Of a DNA stretch of 16,431 bases, positions 1 through 6,130 are shown in pieces (the first letter of the stretch is position 1; each line of letters begins with the position of its first letter). Both the position numbers and the translations under genes were made by a program. Source of the DNA: Ruminococcaceae bacterium UBA3220 (GTDB taxonomy: Bacteria > Bacillota > Clostridia > Oscillospirales > Acutalibacteraceae). The notes beneath the pieces were generated by a model that worked only from the letters and a program-made list of their open reading frames with translations, was not told where the DNA came from and made no database searches. Where the stretch lies: contig DEWC01000036.1 in NCBI GenBank assembly GCA_002363095.1, positions 1 through 16,431 on the forward strand, written 5' to 3'.

Positions 1-26
1 TTCCTCCGATTAATCTGTAAGTCGAC

Positions 27-71
27 GAACCCGAAAACGAGCAATTATAGGTATTGCTTGTTTTCGGGTTC
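27..71. repeat. 19-bp inverted repeat downstream of the feo operon (possible terminator)
   Basis: The arms at 27-45 and 53-71 are complementary over 19 bp with a 7-nt loop. The single non-Watson-Crick position pairs as G-U in a plus-strand RNA but is an A-C mismatch in a minus-strand RNA. It starts 10 nt beyond the stop of the Cys-rich feo gene on the minus strand, where an operon terminator would be expected. No U-tract follows it on the minus strand. On the plus strand a run of seven T begins about 13 nt after the stem. It could be a terminator shared by convergent operons, or an RNA-stabilising hairpin. Confidence 0.55.
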
Positions 72-81
72 ACATTTCAGT

Positions 82-258
82 CTATTTTTTTACTTGATTG
101 TAAGAGCAGCCCATTCGGCAGGTTGCACAGTTGCCGGTGCAACCGCCCGAGCCTTTCTTTTTGTCTCTTACGAGCGAAAAGACGGCAAGACCTATCAAAG
201 CGAGCACAACACAAACGGATATGATTGTTACTATATTATTTGATATCCATGCAAACAT
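82..258 (-). CDS. FeoB-associated Cys-rich membrane protein
   Basis: This 58-residue protein is encoded just downstream of feoB in the same direction. Residues about 8-30 form one membrane segment rich in I, V and L. A basic stretch (RDKKKG) follows, then a cysteine cluster with C40, C44, C47 and C51 in the pattern CxxxCxxCxxxC, and a Lys-rich end. This layout matches the small FeoB-associated Cys-rich family found beside Clostridia and Bacteroidetes feoB genes. The family is proposed to help ferrous-iron transport or to receive iron or electrons at the membrane, but its chemistry is not established. AAAGGAG lies at good spacing before the ATG. The gap to the feoB stop is only 19 bp, so it is almost certainly the last gene of the feo operon. 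The family call is strong; the molecular role is unknown. Confidence 0.9.
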   Translation of the reverse strand: MFAWISNNIVTIISVCVVLALIGLAVFSLVRDKKKGSGGCTGNCATCRMGCSYNQVKK

Positions 259-277
259 AAATTTCGCTCCTTTTCTT

Positions 278-2716
278 TTATTGCTTTACCTTTATCTTTT
301 TGGTAAGTTTTGTCGCTTCATTGTATTTTTTGAAGAAGAGCATATAGACCATAAACAAGAGAAGTATCAAGGCGGCGATAAGTCCTATGATGTTTACGGC
401 AAGCCCCGCGCCCGATGACATATTTCCGGTGAAAAGATTTCCGAACTGATTTATCATAAGTGCTATTACATACGCGAAACCGCATTGATAACCTACCGCG
501 AACCATGTCCAGCGTGCATTGTTCATCTCACGCTTTATCGCGCCGATGGCGGCAAAACAGGGCGCGCAGAGAAGGTTAAATACGAGGAATGAGAAGCCTG
601 CGATATGAGGCACATCGAAGGAAGCCTTTATTCCTGCCCAGTCGCCGTAGAGAATACCCATTGTGCCTACGATGTTTTCCTTTGCGACAAGTCCCGTAAC
701 CGATGCAACGGCGGCTTTCCAGTTGCCCCATCCGAGAGGGGCGAAAATCCAGGCAAAGGCTTTGCCTATATACGCAAGTATTGAATACTTCATCTCATCC
801 TCAGTGAGCATCTTAAACGAGCCGTCTACCCATCCGAAGAATGAGGTAAACCATACAACAATTGTTGAAAGAAGAATTATTGTTCCGGCTTTCTTAATAA
901 ACGACCAGCCACGCTCCCAAGTTGAACGCAAAACATTTTTAACGGTAGGCAGGTGGTATGCCGGAAGTTCCATTACAAACGGGGCGGGGTCGCCGGCAAA
1001 ACGCTTTGTCTTTTTAAGCATAACGCCCGATACGATAATTGCCGCCATACCGATAAAGTAGGCTGAAACCGCTACCCATGCAGAACCGCCGAAGAGGGCG
1101 CCCGCGACCATGGCGATAAAGGGAAGTTTTGCTCCGCAGGGGATAAATGTGGTAGTCATAATGGTCATTCGTCGGTCGCGCTCGTTTTCTATTGTTCTTG
1201 AAGCCATAATACCCGGAATTCCGCAACCGGTTCCTACCAGCATCGGGATAAACGATTTACCCGAAAGACCGAAACGCCTGAAAATACGGTCGAGGACAAA
1301 GGCAATTCTTGCCATATATCCGCATGCTTCAAGAAATGCAAGCATCAGGAATAATACCAGCATTTGCGGGACAAATCCGAGCACCGCGCCCACGCCGGCT
1401 ACGATACCGTCCTGAATAAGACCGTAAAGCCATTCGGGAACTCTCGGATTCTCGTTGCCGTCAAGAAGGGCTTTATCAACGAGTTTCGGAACACCCGGCA
1501 CCCACACACCGTAGTCGGCAGGGTCGGGCTCTTCACCGTACTTTTCGGTGATTTTTAAAGCGTCTTTATAATCTTTCAGTGTCGCTTCTTCGGTAGTTAC
1601 CTCCAAAGTCTCCTCGTCCTCAACATCGTAGGTAAACTTTCCGTCTTTCGGCTCACCGTTTTCTTCTATGTAGGCGTCATAACCGTCCACAATGGCGGCG
1701 GCGTCTGAGTATTCTTCCGCAACCTCTTCGTATTTTGACGAACCGATGCCGAAGAGATGATAACCGTCTCCGAACAGACCGTCGTTTGCCCAGTCGGTTG
1801 CCGCCGTTCCGACCGTTACCATGGCAATATAGTATACAAGGAACATTACAAGAGCGAAAATCGGCAGTCCGAGCCATCTGTTAGTAACTACCTTATCTAT
1901 TTTATCGCTCTTTGTCAGTTTTCTGATTTTCTTCTTTTTGTAACAAGACTTGATAACTTCCGCTATATAAATATATCTTTCGTTTGTAATAATGCTTTCG
2001 GAATCGTCGTCAAGTTCCGTTTCGGCAGACTTTATATCCTCCTCGATATGCGAAAGAATTTCTTTGTCAATCTTGAGTGATTCGAGAACATTTGAGTCGC
2101 GCTCAAAGAGTTTTACGGCATACCAGCGCTGGTTTTCCTCGGGCATATTGTGCAAAACCGCTTCCTCAATATGCGCGAGAACATGCTCAACAGGACCCGA
2201 AAAACTGTGCTGGGGTATCGTTTTGCCGCTCTTTGCCGCGTTTATCGCCGCATTTGCGGCTTCGGCTATGCCGGTGCCCTTTAAAGCAGAGATTTCAACT
2301 ACCGGGCATCCGAGTTTCCGTGAGAGTTCGGCGGTGTTTATGCTGTCGCCCTCTTTTTTGACGATATCTATCATATTTATCGCAACAACTACCGGAATAC
2401 CGAGTTCGGTTAACTGGGTTGTGAGGTAGAGGTTTCTTTCGAGATTTGTGCCGTCTACGATATTCAGTATCGCGTCGGGGCGCTCACCGATAAGATAATT
2501 CCTCGCAACTACCTCTTCAAGAGTATAGGGTGAAAGCGAATATATACCGGGAAGGTCGGTTATTGTTACGCCGTCATGCTTTTTAAGTTTTCCTTCCTTT
2601 TTTTCGACCGTTACTCCGGGCCAGTTTCCGACAAACTGATTAGAGCCGGTCAATGCGTTGAACAGTGTTGTTTTACCGCTGTTCGGGTTACCCGCAAGGG
2701 CAATTCTTATGTCCAT
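278..2716 (-). CDS. feoB: Ferrous iron transport protein B (FeoB)
   Basis: FeoB is a polytopic membrane protein that imports Fe(II), with a cytosolic G domain at its N terminus. The G motifs are visible: G1 GNPNSGKT (residues 9-16), G2 threonine in GVTVEKK (about 36), G3 DLPG (54-57), G4 NMID (114-117) and G5 SALKGTG (143-149). Two Gate/Nucleoside-recognition membrane blocks follow, with the conserved FLEACGYMAR, GTGCGIPG and FIPCGAKLP segments that carry family cysteines. I place the start at the ATG at 2716 (812 residues) because AAAGGAG sits just before it; an in-frame TTG 18 bases upstream overlaps that ribosome site. The protein is longer than E. coli FeoB (773 residues), mainly through an acidic insert of roughly 75 residues around 325-405, after the first membrane helix. 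It is preceded by feoA and followed by the Cys-rich partner. Confidence 0.98.
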   Translation of the reverse strand: MDIRIALAGNPNSGKTTLFNALTGSNQFVGNWPGVTVEKKEGKLKKHDGVTITDLPGIYSLSPYTLEEVVARNYLIGERPDAILNIVDGTNLERNLYLTTQLTELGIPVVVAINMIDIVKKEGDSINTAELSRKLGCPVVEISALKGTGIAEAANAAINAAKSGKTIPQHSFSGPVEHVLAHIEEAVLHNMPEENQRWYAVKLFERDSNVLESLKIDKEILSHIEEDIKSAETELDDDSESIITNERYIYIAEVIKSCYKKKKIRKLTKSDKIDKVVTNRWLGLPIFALVMFLVYYIAMVTVGTAATDWANDGLFGDGYHLFGIGSSKYEEVAEEYSDAAAIVDGYDAYIEENGEPKDGKFTYDVEDEETLEVTTEEATLKDYKDALKITEKYGEEPDPADYGVWVPGVPKLVDKALLDGNENPRVPEWLYGLIQDGIVAGVGAVLGFVPQMLVLFLMLAFLEACGYMARIAFVLDRIFRRFGLSGKSFIPMLVGTGCGIPGIMASRTIENERDRRMTIMTTTFIPCGAKLPFIAMVAGALFGGSAWVAVSAYFIGMAAIIVSGVMLKKTKRFAGDPAPFVMELPAYHLPTVKNVLRSTWERGWSFIKKAGTIILLSTIVVWFTSFFGWVDGSFKMLTEDEMKYSILAYIGKAFAWIFAPLGWGNWKAAVASVTGLVAKENIVGTMGILYGDWAGIKASFDVPHIAGFSFLVFNLLCAPCFAAIGAIKREMNNARWTWFAVGYQCGFAYVIALMINQFGNLFTGNMSSGAGLAVNIIGLIAALILLLFMVYMLFFKKYNEATKLTKKIKVKQ

Positions 2717-2733
2717 AATTATTTCTCCTTTCA

Positions 2734-2751
2734 AGTTAGCCTAAGACAACT
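2734..2751. promoter_or_regulatory. Candidate metalloregulator site between feoA and feoB
   Basis: This 18-bp sequence, AGTTAGCCTAAGACAACT on the plus strand, is an imperfect palindrome that lies just upstream of the feoB ribosome site in a 54-bp gap. It shares AGTTAGC at its left end and AACT at its right end with the site at 3266-3283. It also contains TTAGCCTAA, which matches the centre of the classical DtxR box. A role as a DtxR-family operator inside the operon is inferred from these similarities. Confidence 0.45.
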
Positions 2752-2770
2752 TCGAACATAAAAAAATAGA

Positions 2771-2992
2771 TCAATCAACCTCTATCATTTGGGCGTCGGC
2801 TTTGCGAAGAGAAAGCTCATAACCTCTGACAGTTATCTCTATCGGGTCGCCGAGAGGGGCTACTTTCCTGATATAAACCGCGGTACCCTTTGTTATGCCC
2901 ATATCCATAATACGCCTTTTAACGGCACCTTCTCCGCAAACACGGGCAACAGTAACCGTCTCGCCGATTTTTGCGTCTTTTAGTGTTTTCAT
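2771..2992 (-). CDS. feoA: Ferrous iron transport protein A (FeoA), second copy
   Basis: This is a 73-residue FeoA, a small cytosolic SH3-like protein that associates with FeoB and is needed for Fe(II) uptake. The family pattern is clear: an N-terminal LKDAKIGETVTVARV strand, RRIMDMGITKGTAVYIRKVAPLGDPIEI in the middle, and the closing GYELSLRKADAQMIEV. Length is typical for FeoA (about 75). AAAGGAG lies 9 nt before the ATG and overlaps the end of the gene in front. It lies between another FeoA-like gene and feoB, so the operon has two FeoA-type proteins. The close match to canonical FeoA suggests this copy is the standard FeoB partner, which is an inference. Confidence 0.96.
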   Translation of the reverse strand: MKTLKDAKIGETVTVARVCGEGAVKRRIMDMGITKGTAVYIRKVAPLGDPIEITVRGYELSLRKADAQMIEVD

Positions 2993-3006
2993 AACCTGTT
3001 TCTCCT

Positions 3007-3216
3007 TTATATAATTATCTTTTTTGCCATCTCTTCACTAATGGCAACGCGGGCGTCCTTGACGCAAACGATAACATTTCCGCCAAGTGAAGTCAATACC
3101 TTAACACGGCACCCGGGAGTAAACCCCAAATCTTCAAGATGCTTTTTGACCTGCGGATTTCCTCCTACCTTTTTAATAATGTTTTCTTCGCCCGGTACGG
3201 CAAGGGTGAGCGGCAT
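3007..3216 (-). CDS. feoA: FeoA-like protein, first gene of the feo operon
   Basis: This 69-residue protein belongs to the FeoA/SH3-like family but differs from the second copy. It begins MPLTLAVPGEENIIKKVGG, followed by the FeoA-type HLEDLGFTPGCRVKVL turn and a GGNVIVCVKDARVAIS strand pair. It ends in KKIII. I chose the ATG at 3216 because GGAGG lies 7 nt upstream; an in-frame start at 3249 would lie closer to the promoter but has no such site. This form, starting with a MPL(T/S)-type strand, is often the first of two FeoA genes in Clostridia. It carries two cysteines (in PGCRV and VIVCV) whose role is unknown. Its stop lies within the ribosome site of the next gene, so translation is probably linked. 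Confidence 0.93.
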   Translation of the reverse strand: MPLTLAVPGEENIIKKVGGNPQVKKHLEDLGFTPGCRVKVLTSLGGNVIVCVKDARVAISEEMAKKIII

Positions 3217-3233
3217 GGCATTTCCTCCTTTTC

Positions 3234-3251
3234 GGTTACCTATGGGCAACC
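3234..3251. promoter_or_regulatory. Candidate metalloregulator site in the feo leader
   Basis: GGTTACCTATGGGCAACC is an 18-bp imperfect palindrome with 7 of 9 symmetric pairs. It sits just downstream of the feo -10 element (minus strand) and before the first ribosome site. It agrees with the site at 3266-3283 at 11 of 18 positions, and the centres are 32 bp apart, about three helical turns. A bound repressor here would block early transcription. The regulator is inferred to be the divergent DtxR-type protein. Confidence 0.5.
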
Positions 3252-3260
3252 TACGACTAT

Positions 3261-3289
3261 ATTATAGTTAGCGCCGGGTAACTTGTCAA
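3261..3289 (-). promoter_or_regulatory. Sigma-A promoter of the feo operon
   Basis: Read on the minus strand, TTGACA (3289-3284) and TATAAT (3266-3261) are both perfect consensus hexamers separated by exactly 17 bp. They lie 45-73 bp upstream of the first feo start codon. Such a strong promoter would need repression when iron is plentiful, which fits the palindromic site filling its spacer. Confidence 0.88.
3266..3283. promoter_or_regulatory. Candidate operator inside the feo promoter spacer
   Basis: AGTTAGCGCCGGGTAACT has inverted AGTTA/TAACT ends around an 8-bp centre. It covers the whole region between the -35 and -10 elements of the feo promoter. Two relatives occur nearby (3234-3251 and 2734-2751), giving the shared form RGTTASC-N4-G-N-YAACY. 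Placement inside the promoter is classic for repressor binding. Assignment to the adjacent DtxR-type regulator is inferred. Confidence 0.55.
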
Positions 3290-3346
3290 GAATAAATTTT
3301 AATTTTTTTGAATTTTTTCTAAAAAAGCAGGCGCGTTTTAAACATC

Positions 3347-3376
3347 TTGACTTAGCCCAGGTATATATGTTATACT
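3347..3376 (+). promoter_or_regulatory. Promoter of the DtxR-type regulator and redox genes
   Basis: TTGACT (3347-3352) and TATACT (3371-3376) are separated by 18 bp and lie 24 bp before the regulator's ATG, so the leader would be very short. The spacer contains ACTTAGCCCAGG, a weak half-site resemblance to the feo operator motif that would permit autoregulation. Confidence 0.65.
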
Positions 3377-3399
3377 TACACTGTCAGGAGGCGAGATTT

Positions 3400-3774
3400 A
3401 TGGAACTTAAAGAATCCGGTGAAATGTATCTTGAAACCATTCTTATTCTTTCAAAGCAAAAAAATATTGTGCGTTCAATCGATGTTGCGGAATATATGAA
3501 TTATTCAAAGCCTTCGGTTAGCCGCGCAATGGCAAAGCTCCGGGCGGAAAAGTACATTTTAACCGACGGCGACGGCTATATCGCGTTAACCGAAACAGGC
3601 AGGAATATCGCTGAAAAGATATACGAGCGCCATAACATACTCGCCAATCTTTTGATGCGCCTCGGCGTTGATGAGGCGACAGCTACCGCCGACGCCTGCA
3701 AAATCGAGCACGACATCAGCGAAAAAACTTTTGAGGCGATAAAAGAGCATCAAAGAAAATACGGCAAAGATTAA
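3400..3774 (+). CDS. DtxR/MntR-family metal-dependent transcriptional regulator
   Basis: This is a 124-residue regulator with an N-terminal winged helix (SIDVAEYMNYSKPSVSRAMAKL, about 26-47) and the DtxR metal-binding and dimerisation helices after it. The start at 3400 is chosen because AGGAGG is just upstream and the protein then begins MELKESGEMYLETI, as in the family. Aligned by eye with B. subtilis MntR and C. diphtheriae DtxR, the ligand positions carry M9, H78, C100, E103 and H104. This matches the DtxR iron site (Met10, His79, Cys102, Glu105, His106), whereas MntR has Asp8 and Glu99. The protein stops after the dimerisation domain and lacks the C-terminal SH3/FeoA-like domain of full DtxR. 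It diverges from feo and is followed by rubrerythrin. The likely job is iron-dependent repression of feo; manganese sensing is the main alternative. Confidence 0.93.
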   Translation: MELKESGEMYLETILILSKQKNIVRSIDVAEYMNYSKPSVSRAMAKLRAEKYILTDGDGYIALTETGRNIAEKIYERHNILANLLMRLGVDEATATADACKIEHDISEKTFEAIKEHQRKYGKD

Positions 3775-3805
3775 AATTGCCGAAACAAAAAGGAAGGAAA
3801 AAACA

Positions 3806-4459
3806 ATGATCTACAAGTGTAAGGTATGCGGAGAAGTTTTTACCGTTGAAGACGGTAAAGAGGCAATATGTCCCCGTTGCAAACAAAAAGGGGATAAACT
3901 TGAAGTTATGGAGGGTACAAAAATGAACAAGTACAAAGGAACAAAAACCGAAAAAAATCTTGAGGCGGCTTTTGCCGGCGAATCACAGGCGAGAAATAAA
4001 TATACATACTTTGCCTCGAAGGCGAAAAAAGAAGGATTTGAACAGATTGCGGCGATGTTTTTAAAGACGGCAGACAACGAAAAAGAACATGCTAAAATGT
4101 GGTTTAAGGAACTTGAGGGCATAGGCTCCACCGCCGAAAATTTAGCCGCTGCGGCTGACGGCGAAAACTACGAATGGACCGATATGTATGAAGAGTTTGC
4201 CAAAACCGCCGAAGAGGAAGGGTTCCCCGAACTTGCCGAAAAATTCCGCGGTGTCGCCGCCATCGAAAAGCACCACGAGGAAAGATACCGCGCGCTTCTT
4301 AAAAATGTCGAGGCAAAAGAGGTTTTCGCAAAAAGTGAGGTCAAGGTTTGGGAATGCCGTAACTGCGGTCATATTGTAGTCGGAACAAACGCTCCCGATA
4401 TTTGCCCCGTTTGCGCTCATCCCCAGGCTTATTTTGAGGTTAACGCCGAAAATTATTGA
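3806..4459 (+). CDS. rbr: Rubrerythrin with rubredoxin-like domains at both ends
   Basis: Rubrerythrins reduce hydrogen peroxide in anaerobes using a di-iron site fed by rubredoxin-type iron. This 217-residue protein has an N-terminal rubredoxin-like knuckle pair (C5xxC8 and C22xxC25), then a ferritin-like four-helix domain from about 45. Likely di-iron ligands are E59 (GESQARNKY), E92 and H95 (NEKEH), E120/E123 (GENYEWTD), and E154/H157 (EKHHEERY). A C-terminal rubredoxin domain follows (C184xxC187 and C200xxC203). Classical rubrerythrin has only the C-terminal one and reverse rubrerythrin only the N-terminal one, so this is a combined form. An in-frame ATG at 3923, preceded by GGAGGG at 7-nt spacing, would give a classical 178-residue form. 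The first start also has a fair ribosome site (AAGGAAGG). It lies 31 bp after the regulator and 18 bp before desulfoferrodoxin. Confidence 0.95.
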   Translation: MIYKCKVCGEVFTVEDGKEAICPRCKQKGDKLEVMEGTKMNKYKGTKTEKNLEAAFAGESQARNKYTYFASKAKKEGFEQIAAMFLKTADNEKEHAKMWFKELEGIGSTAENLAAAADGENYEWTDMYEEFAKTAEEEGFPELAEKFRGVAAIEKHHEERYRALLKNVEAKEVFAKSEVKVWECRNCGHIVVGTNAPDICPVCAHPQAYFEVNAENY

Positions 4460-4477
4460 TAAAAGGGGTAAGTCTTT

Positions 4478-4852
4478 ATGGAAATGAAGTTTTTCAGATG
4501 TTCCCATTGCGGAAAAATCATAGCAATCGTTAAGGAAACCGGCGTTCCGGTGGTTTGCTGCGGTGAAAAAATGGCGGAAATAATACCGGGAACTACCGAT
4601 GCCGCCGCCGAAAAGCACATTCCCGTTTATGAAGTTGCGGACGGAACGGTTACCGTAACAGTCGGCTCTGTCGCTCACCCGATGACCGAAGAGCATTATA
4701 TTGAATGGGTTTCCCTTAAAACAAATCTCGGAAATCAGCGCAAGGCGTTAAAGCCGGGCGACGAACCCGCGGTTTGTTTCAAAATTTGCGACGGCGAGCA
4801 GGTCGAAGCGGTTTACGCTTATTGCAATCTTCATTCACTCTGGAAGGCGTAA
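4478..4852 (+). CDS. dfx: Desulfoferrodoxin (two-iron superoxide reductase)
   Basis: This 124-residue protein reduces superoxide to hydrogen peroxide without making oxygen, which suits an anaerobe. The N-terminal desulforedoxin-like centre I has C8, C11, C27 and C28 (CSHC and VVCCG). The neelaredoxin domain carries the centre II ligands H47 (EKHIP), H67 (VAHPM), H73 (EEHYI), C116 and H119 (CNLH). The E45-K46 pair beside H47 matches the residues that guide superoxide in the family. Length is the usual 125 or so. An AAGGGG ribosome site precedes the ATG. It directly follows rubrerythrin, which would remove the peroxide this enzyme makes, so the two steps are encoded together. Electrons would come from rubredoxin-type donors, none of which is encoded as a separate gene here. 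Confidence 0.97.
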   Translation: MEMKFFRCSHCGKIIAIVKETGVPVVCCGEKMAEIIPGTTDAAAEKHIPVYEVADGTVTVTVGSVAHPMTEEHYIEWVSLKTNLGNQRKALKPGDEPAVCFKICDGEQVEAVYAYCNLHSLWKA

Positions 4853-4899
4853 TCCGGTCTTTTTGCGGCATAATAAAAAAGAAAAGTGGGGCGTAGGCT

Positions 4900-5544
4900 T
4901 TGCGGTATGTTTTAACCTTTTTGGAGGGATTTATTTCCTTCGTTTCTCCGTGTATGTTGCCTATGCTCCCTGTTTATTTGTCTTATTTCGCAGGCGATAA
5001 GAGCGAGATAAAAGCAAAAAACACGCTTTTAAAGGCGGTGGCGTTCGTCATCGGATTTACCGTTGTATTTTGTCTTTTGGGGCTATTTGCGGGAAGCATC
5101 GGAGCGATGCTGAAAGAGTATAAAACCGTCTTGAATATCGTTTGCGGAATTATGGTTGCGGTTTTCGGGCTTTCGTATCTCGAAATAATTCCGCTTCCGT
5201 TTTTGAAGGGTGTTTCAAAAGCCGGCAATATAACAGGTGTTTTAAGCGCTTTTATTTTCGGCGTCATTTATTCCGTCAGCCTTACTCCGTGCGTCGGCGC
5301 GTTTTTGGGCTCGGCTTTAATGCTGGCGGCAACCTCCGAGAGCGCCGTCCGGGGACTTTTGCTTTTGCTTGTCTATTCGTTGGGACTCGGCATACCGTTT
5401 GTTATGTCGGCTCTTTTAATTGACGGTTTTAAGGGCGCTTTTTCGTTTATTAAAAGCCATTATCGCGTGATAAATATTATCTGCGGTTTATTGCTTACAG
5501 TGATGGGCGTTCTTATGGCGTTAGGGGTTCTAAGCGGATTTTAG
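4900..5544 (+). CDS. ccdA: CcdA-family thiol-disulfide membrane transporter
   Basis: CcdA/DsbD-type proteins carry reducing equivalents across the membrane from cytosolic thioredoxin to outward-facing thioredoxin-like proteins. This 214-residue protein has about six hydrophobic helices and the two family cysteine motifs: FVSPCMLPMLPVYLSYFAG (C18) and SVSLTPCVGAF (C131). Length fits the short CcdA type. The start is a TTG at 4900, giving MRYVLTFLEGFISFVSPC, which matches the usual N terminus. The ribosome site (AGTGGGG) is moderate, and no ATG gives a complete first helix. It is 47 bp after desulfoferrodoxin and 24 bp before a TlpA-like gene, its likely partner. No cytochrome c genes are visible, so a role in extracytoplasmic thiol reduction is more likely than cytochrome maturation. 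Confidence 0.93.
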   Translation: MRYVLTFLEGFISFVSPCMLPMLPVYLSYFAGDKSEIKAKNTLLKAVAFVIGFTVVFCLLGLFAGSIGAMLKEYKTVLNIVCGIMVAVFGLSYLEIIPLPFLKGVSKAGNITGVLSAFIFGVIYSVSLTPCVGAFLGSALMLAATSESAVRGLLLLLVYSLGLGIPFVMSALLIDGFKGAFSFIKSHYRVINIICGLLLTVMGVLMALGVLSGF

Positions 5545-5568
5545 GCGTTATTTTAGGGAGAAAAAACG

Positions 5569-6129
5569 ATGAAAACAAAAACCGCGGTTCTTATGATTTT
5601 GTCTGTCATTTTTATTGTGATTTTGATAGGCGCCGCTTTGATTTTTCCGAAGCTTTCACAGGCATATGAAGAAGATAAGAATAAATCATCTTTCGTGCAG
5701 AGTAATGAAATGCCGGCATCCGATTTCACCGTTTACGATGAAAACGGTAAAGAAGTAAGTCTTTCGGACAGTTACGGTAAGCCGATTGTTGTTAACTTTT
5801 GGGCAACATGGTGCGGATACTGCGTAAAGGAACTTCCGGATTTCGATGCGCTCTACAAAGAATACGGCGATGAGATTGTGTTTATGATGGTTGATTTACC
5901 CGACGGTCAGAGAGAAACCGAGTCTTCGGCGCGCAGTTTCATAAAAGAAAAAGGATATTCTTTCCCAATCTATTTTGACCTGAACGGCAGCGCATCAAAA
6001 GCCTATGTTGAGAACGGTATTCCGGTAACGGTTTTTATAGATAAAAACGGAAATTTGTCGGAAAAGCATATCGGTATGATGAACGCGAATACATTACGGA
6101 AATACCTTGAAAAGATGGTTGGTGAATAG
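5569..6129 (+). CDS. TlpA/ResA-like membrane-anchored thioredoxin
   Basis: This 186-residue protein has an uncleaved signal anchor at residues about 6-27, a short polar linker, and a thioredoxin fold facing outwards. The active site is WCGYC (C82, C85) in VVNFWATWCGYCVKELP, and the cis-proline loop is GIPVT. The family is TlpA/ResA/AhpC-TSA-type thiol-disulfide oxidoreductases, which reduce disulfides or peroxides outside the membrane. A good AGGGAG ribosome site precedes the ATG. Placement just after ccdA points to CcdA as its reductant. The next gene, an FTR-like catalytic protein, begins one base after its stop, so expression is tightly linked. The substrate is unknown: no cytochrome c is evident, and secreted cysteine-containing proteins or extracytoplasmic peroxide are candidates. 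Confidence 0.94.
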   Translation: MKTKTAVLMILSVIFIVILIGAALIFPKLSQAYEEDKNKSSFVQSNEMPASDFTVYDENGKEVSLSDSYGKPIVVNFWATWCGYCVKELPDFDALYKEYGDEIVFMMVDLPDGQRETESSARSFIKEKGYSFPIYFDLNGSASKAYVENGIPVTVFIDKNGNLSEKHIGMMNANTLRKYLEKMVGE

Positions 6130-6130
6130 T

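Noticed and set aside
1992..2429. 145-codon open frame on the plus strand within feoB
   Set aside because: It lies antisense to the GTPase domain of feoB, has no ribosome site, and its serine-rich translation is what a complement of coding sequence gives.
3283..3399. Longer N terminus for the DtxR-type regulator
   Set aside because: The upstream start would lie before the promoter found at 3347-3376, and AGGAGG sits directly before the ATG at 3400.
4142..4696. 184-codon open frame on the minus strand across rubrerythrin and desulfoferrodoxin
   Set aside because: It spans two well-supported genes on the other strand and resembles no known family; a by-product of their codon use.
5569..6129. 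Cytochrome c maturation role for CcdA and the TlpA-like protein
   Set aside because: No CXXCH cytochrome or other maturation gene is present, and the neighbours are FTR-like protein and thioredoxin, so general thiol transfer fits better.
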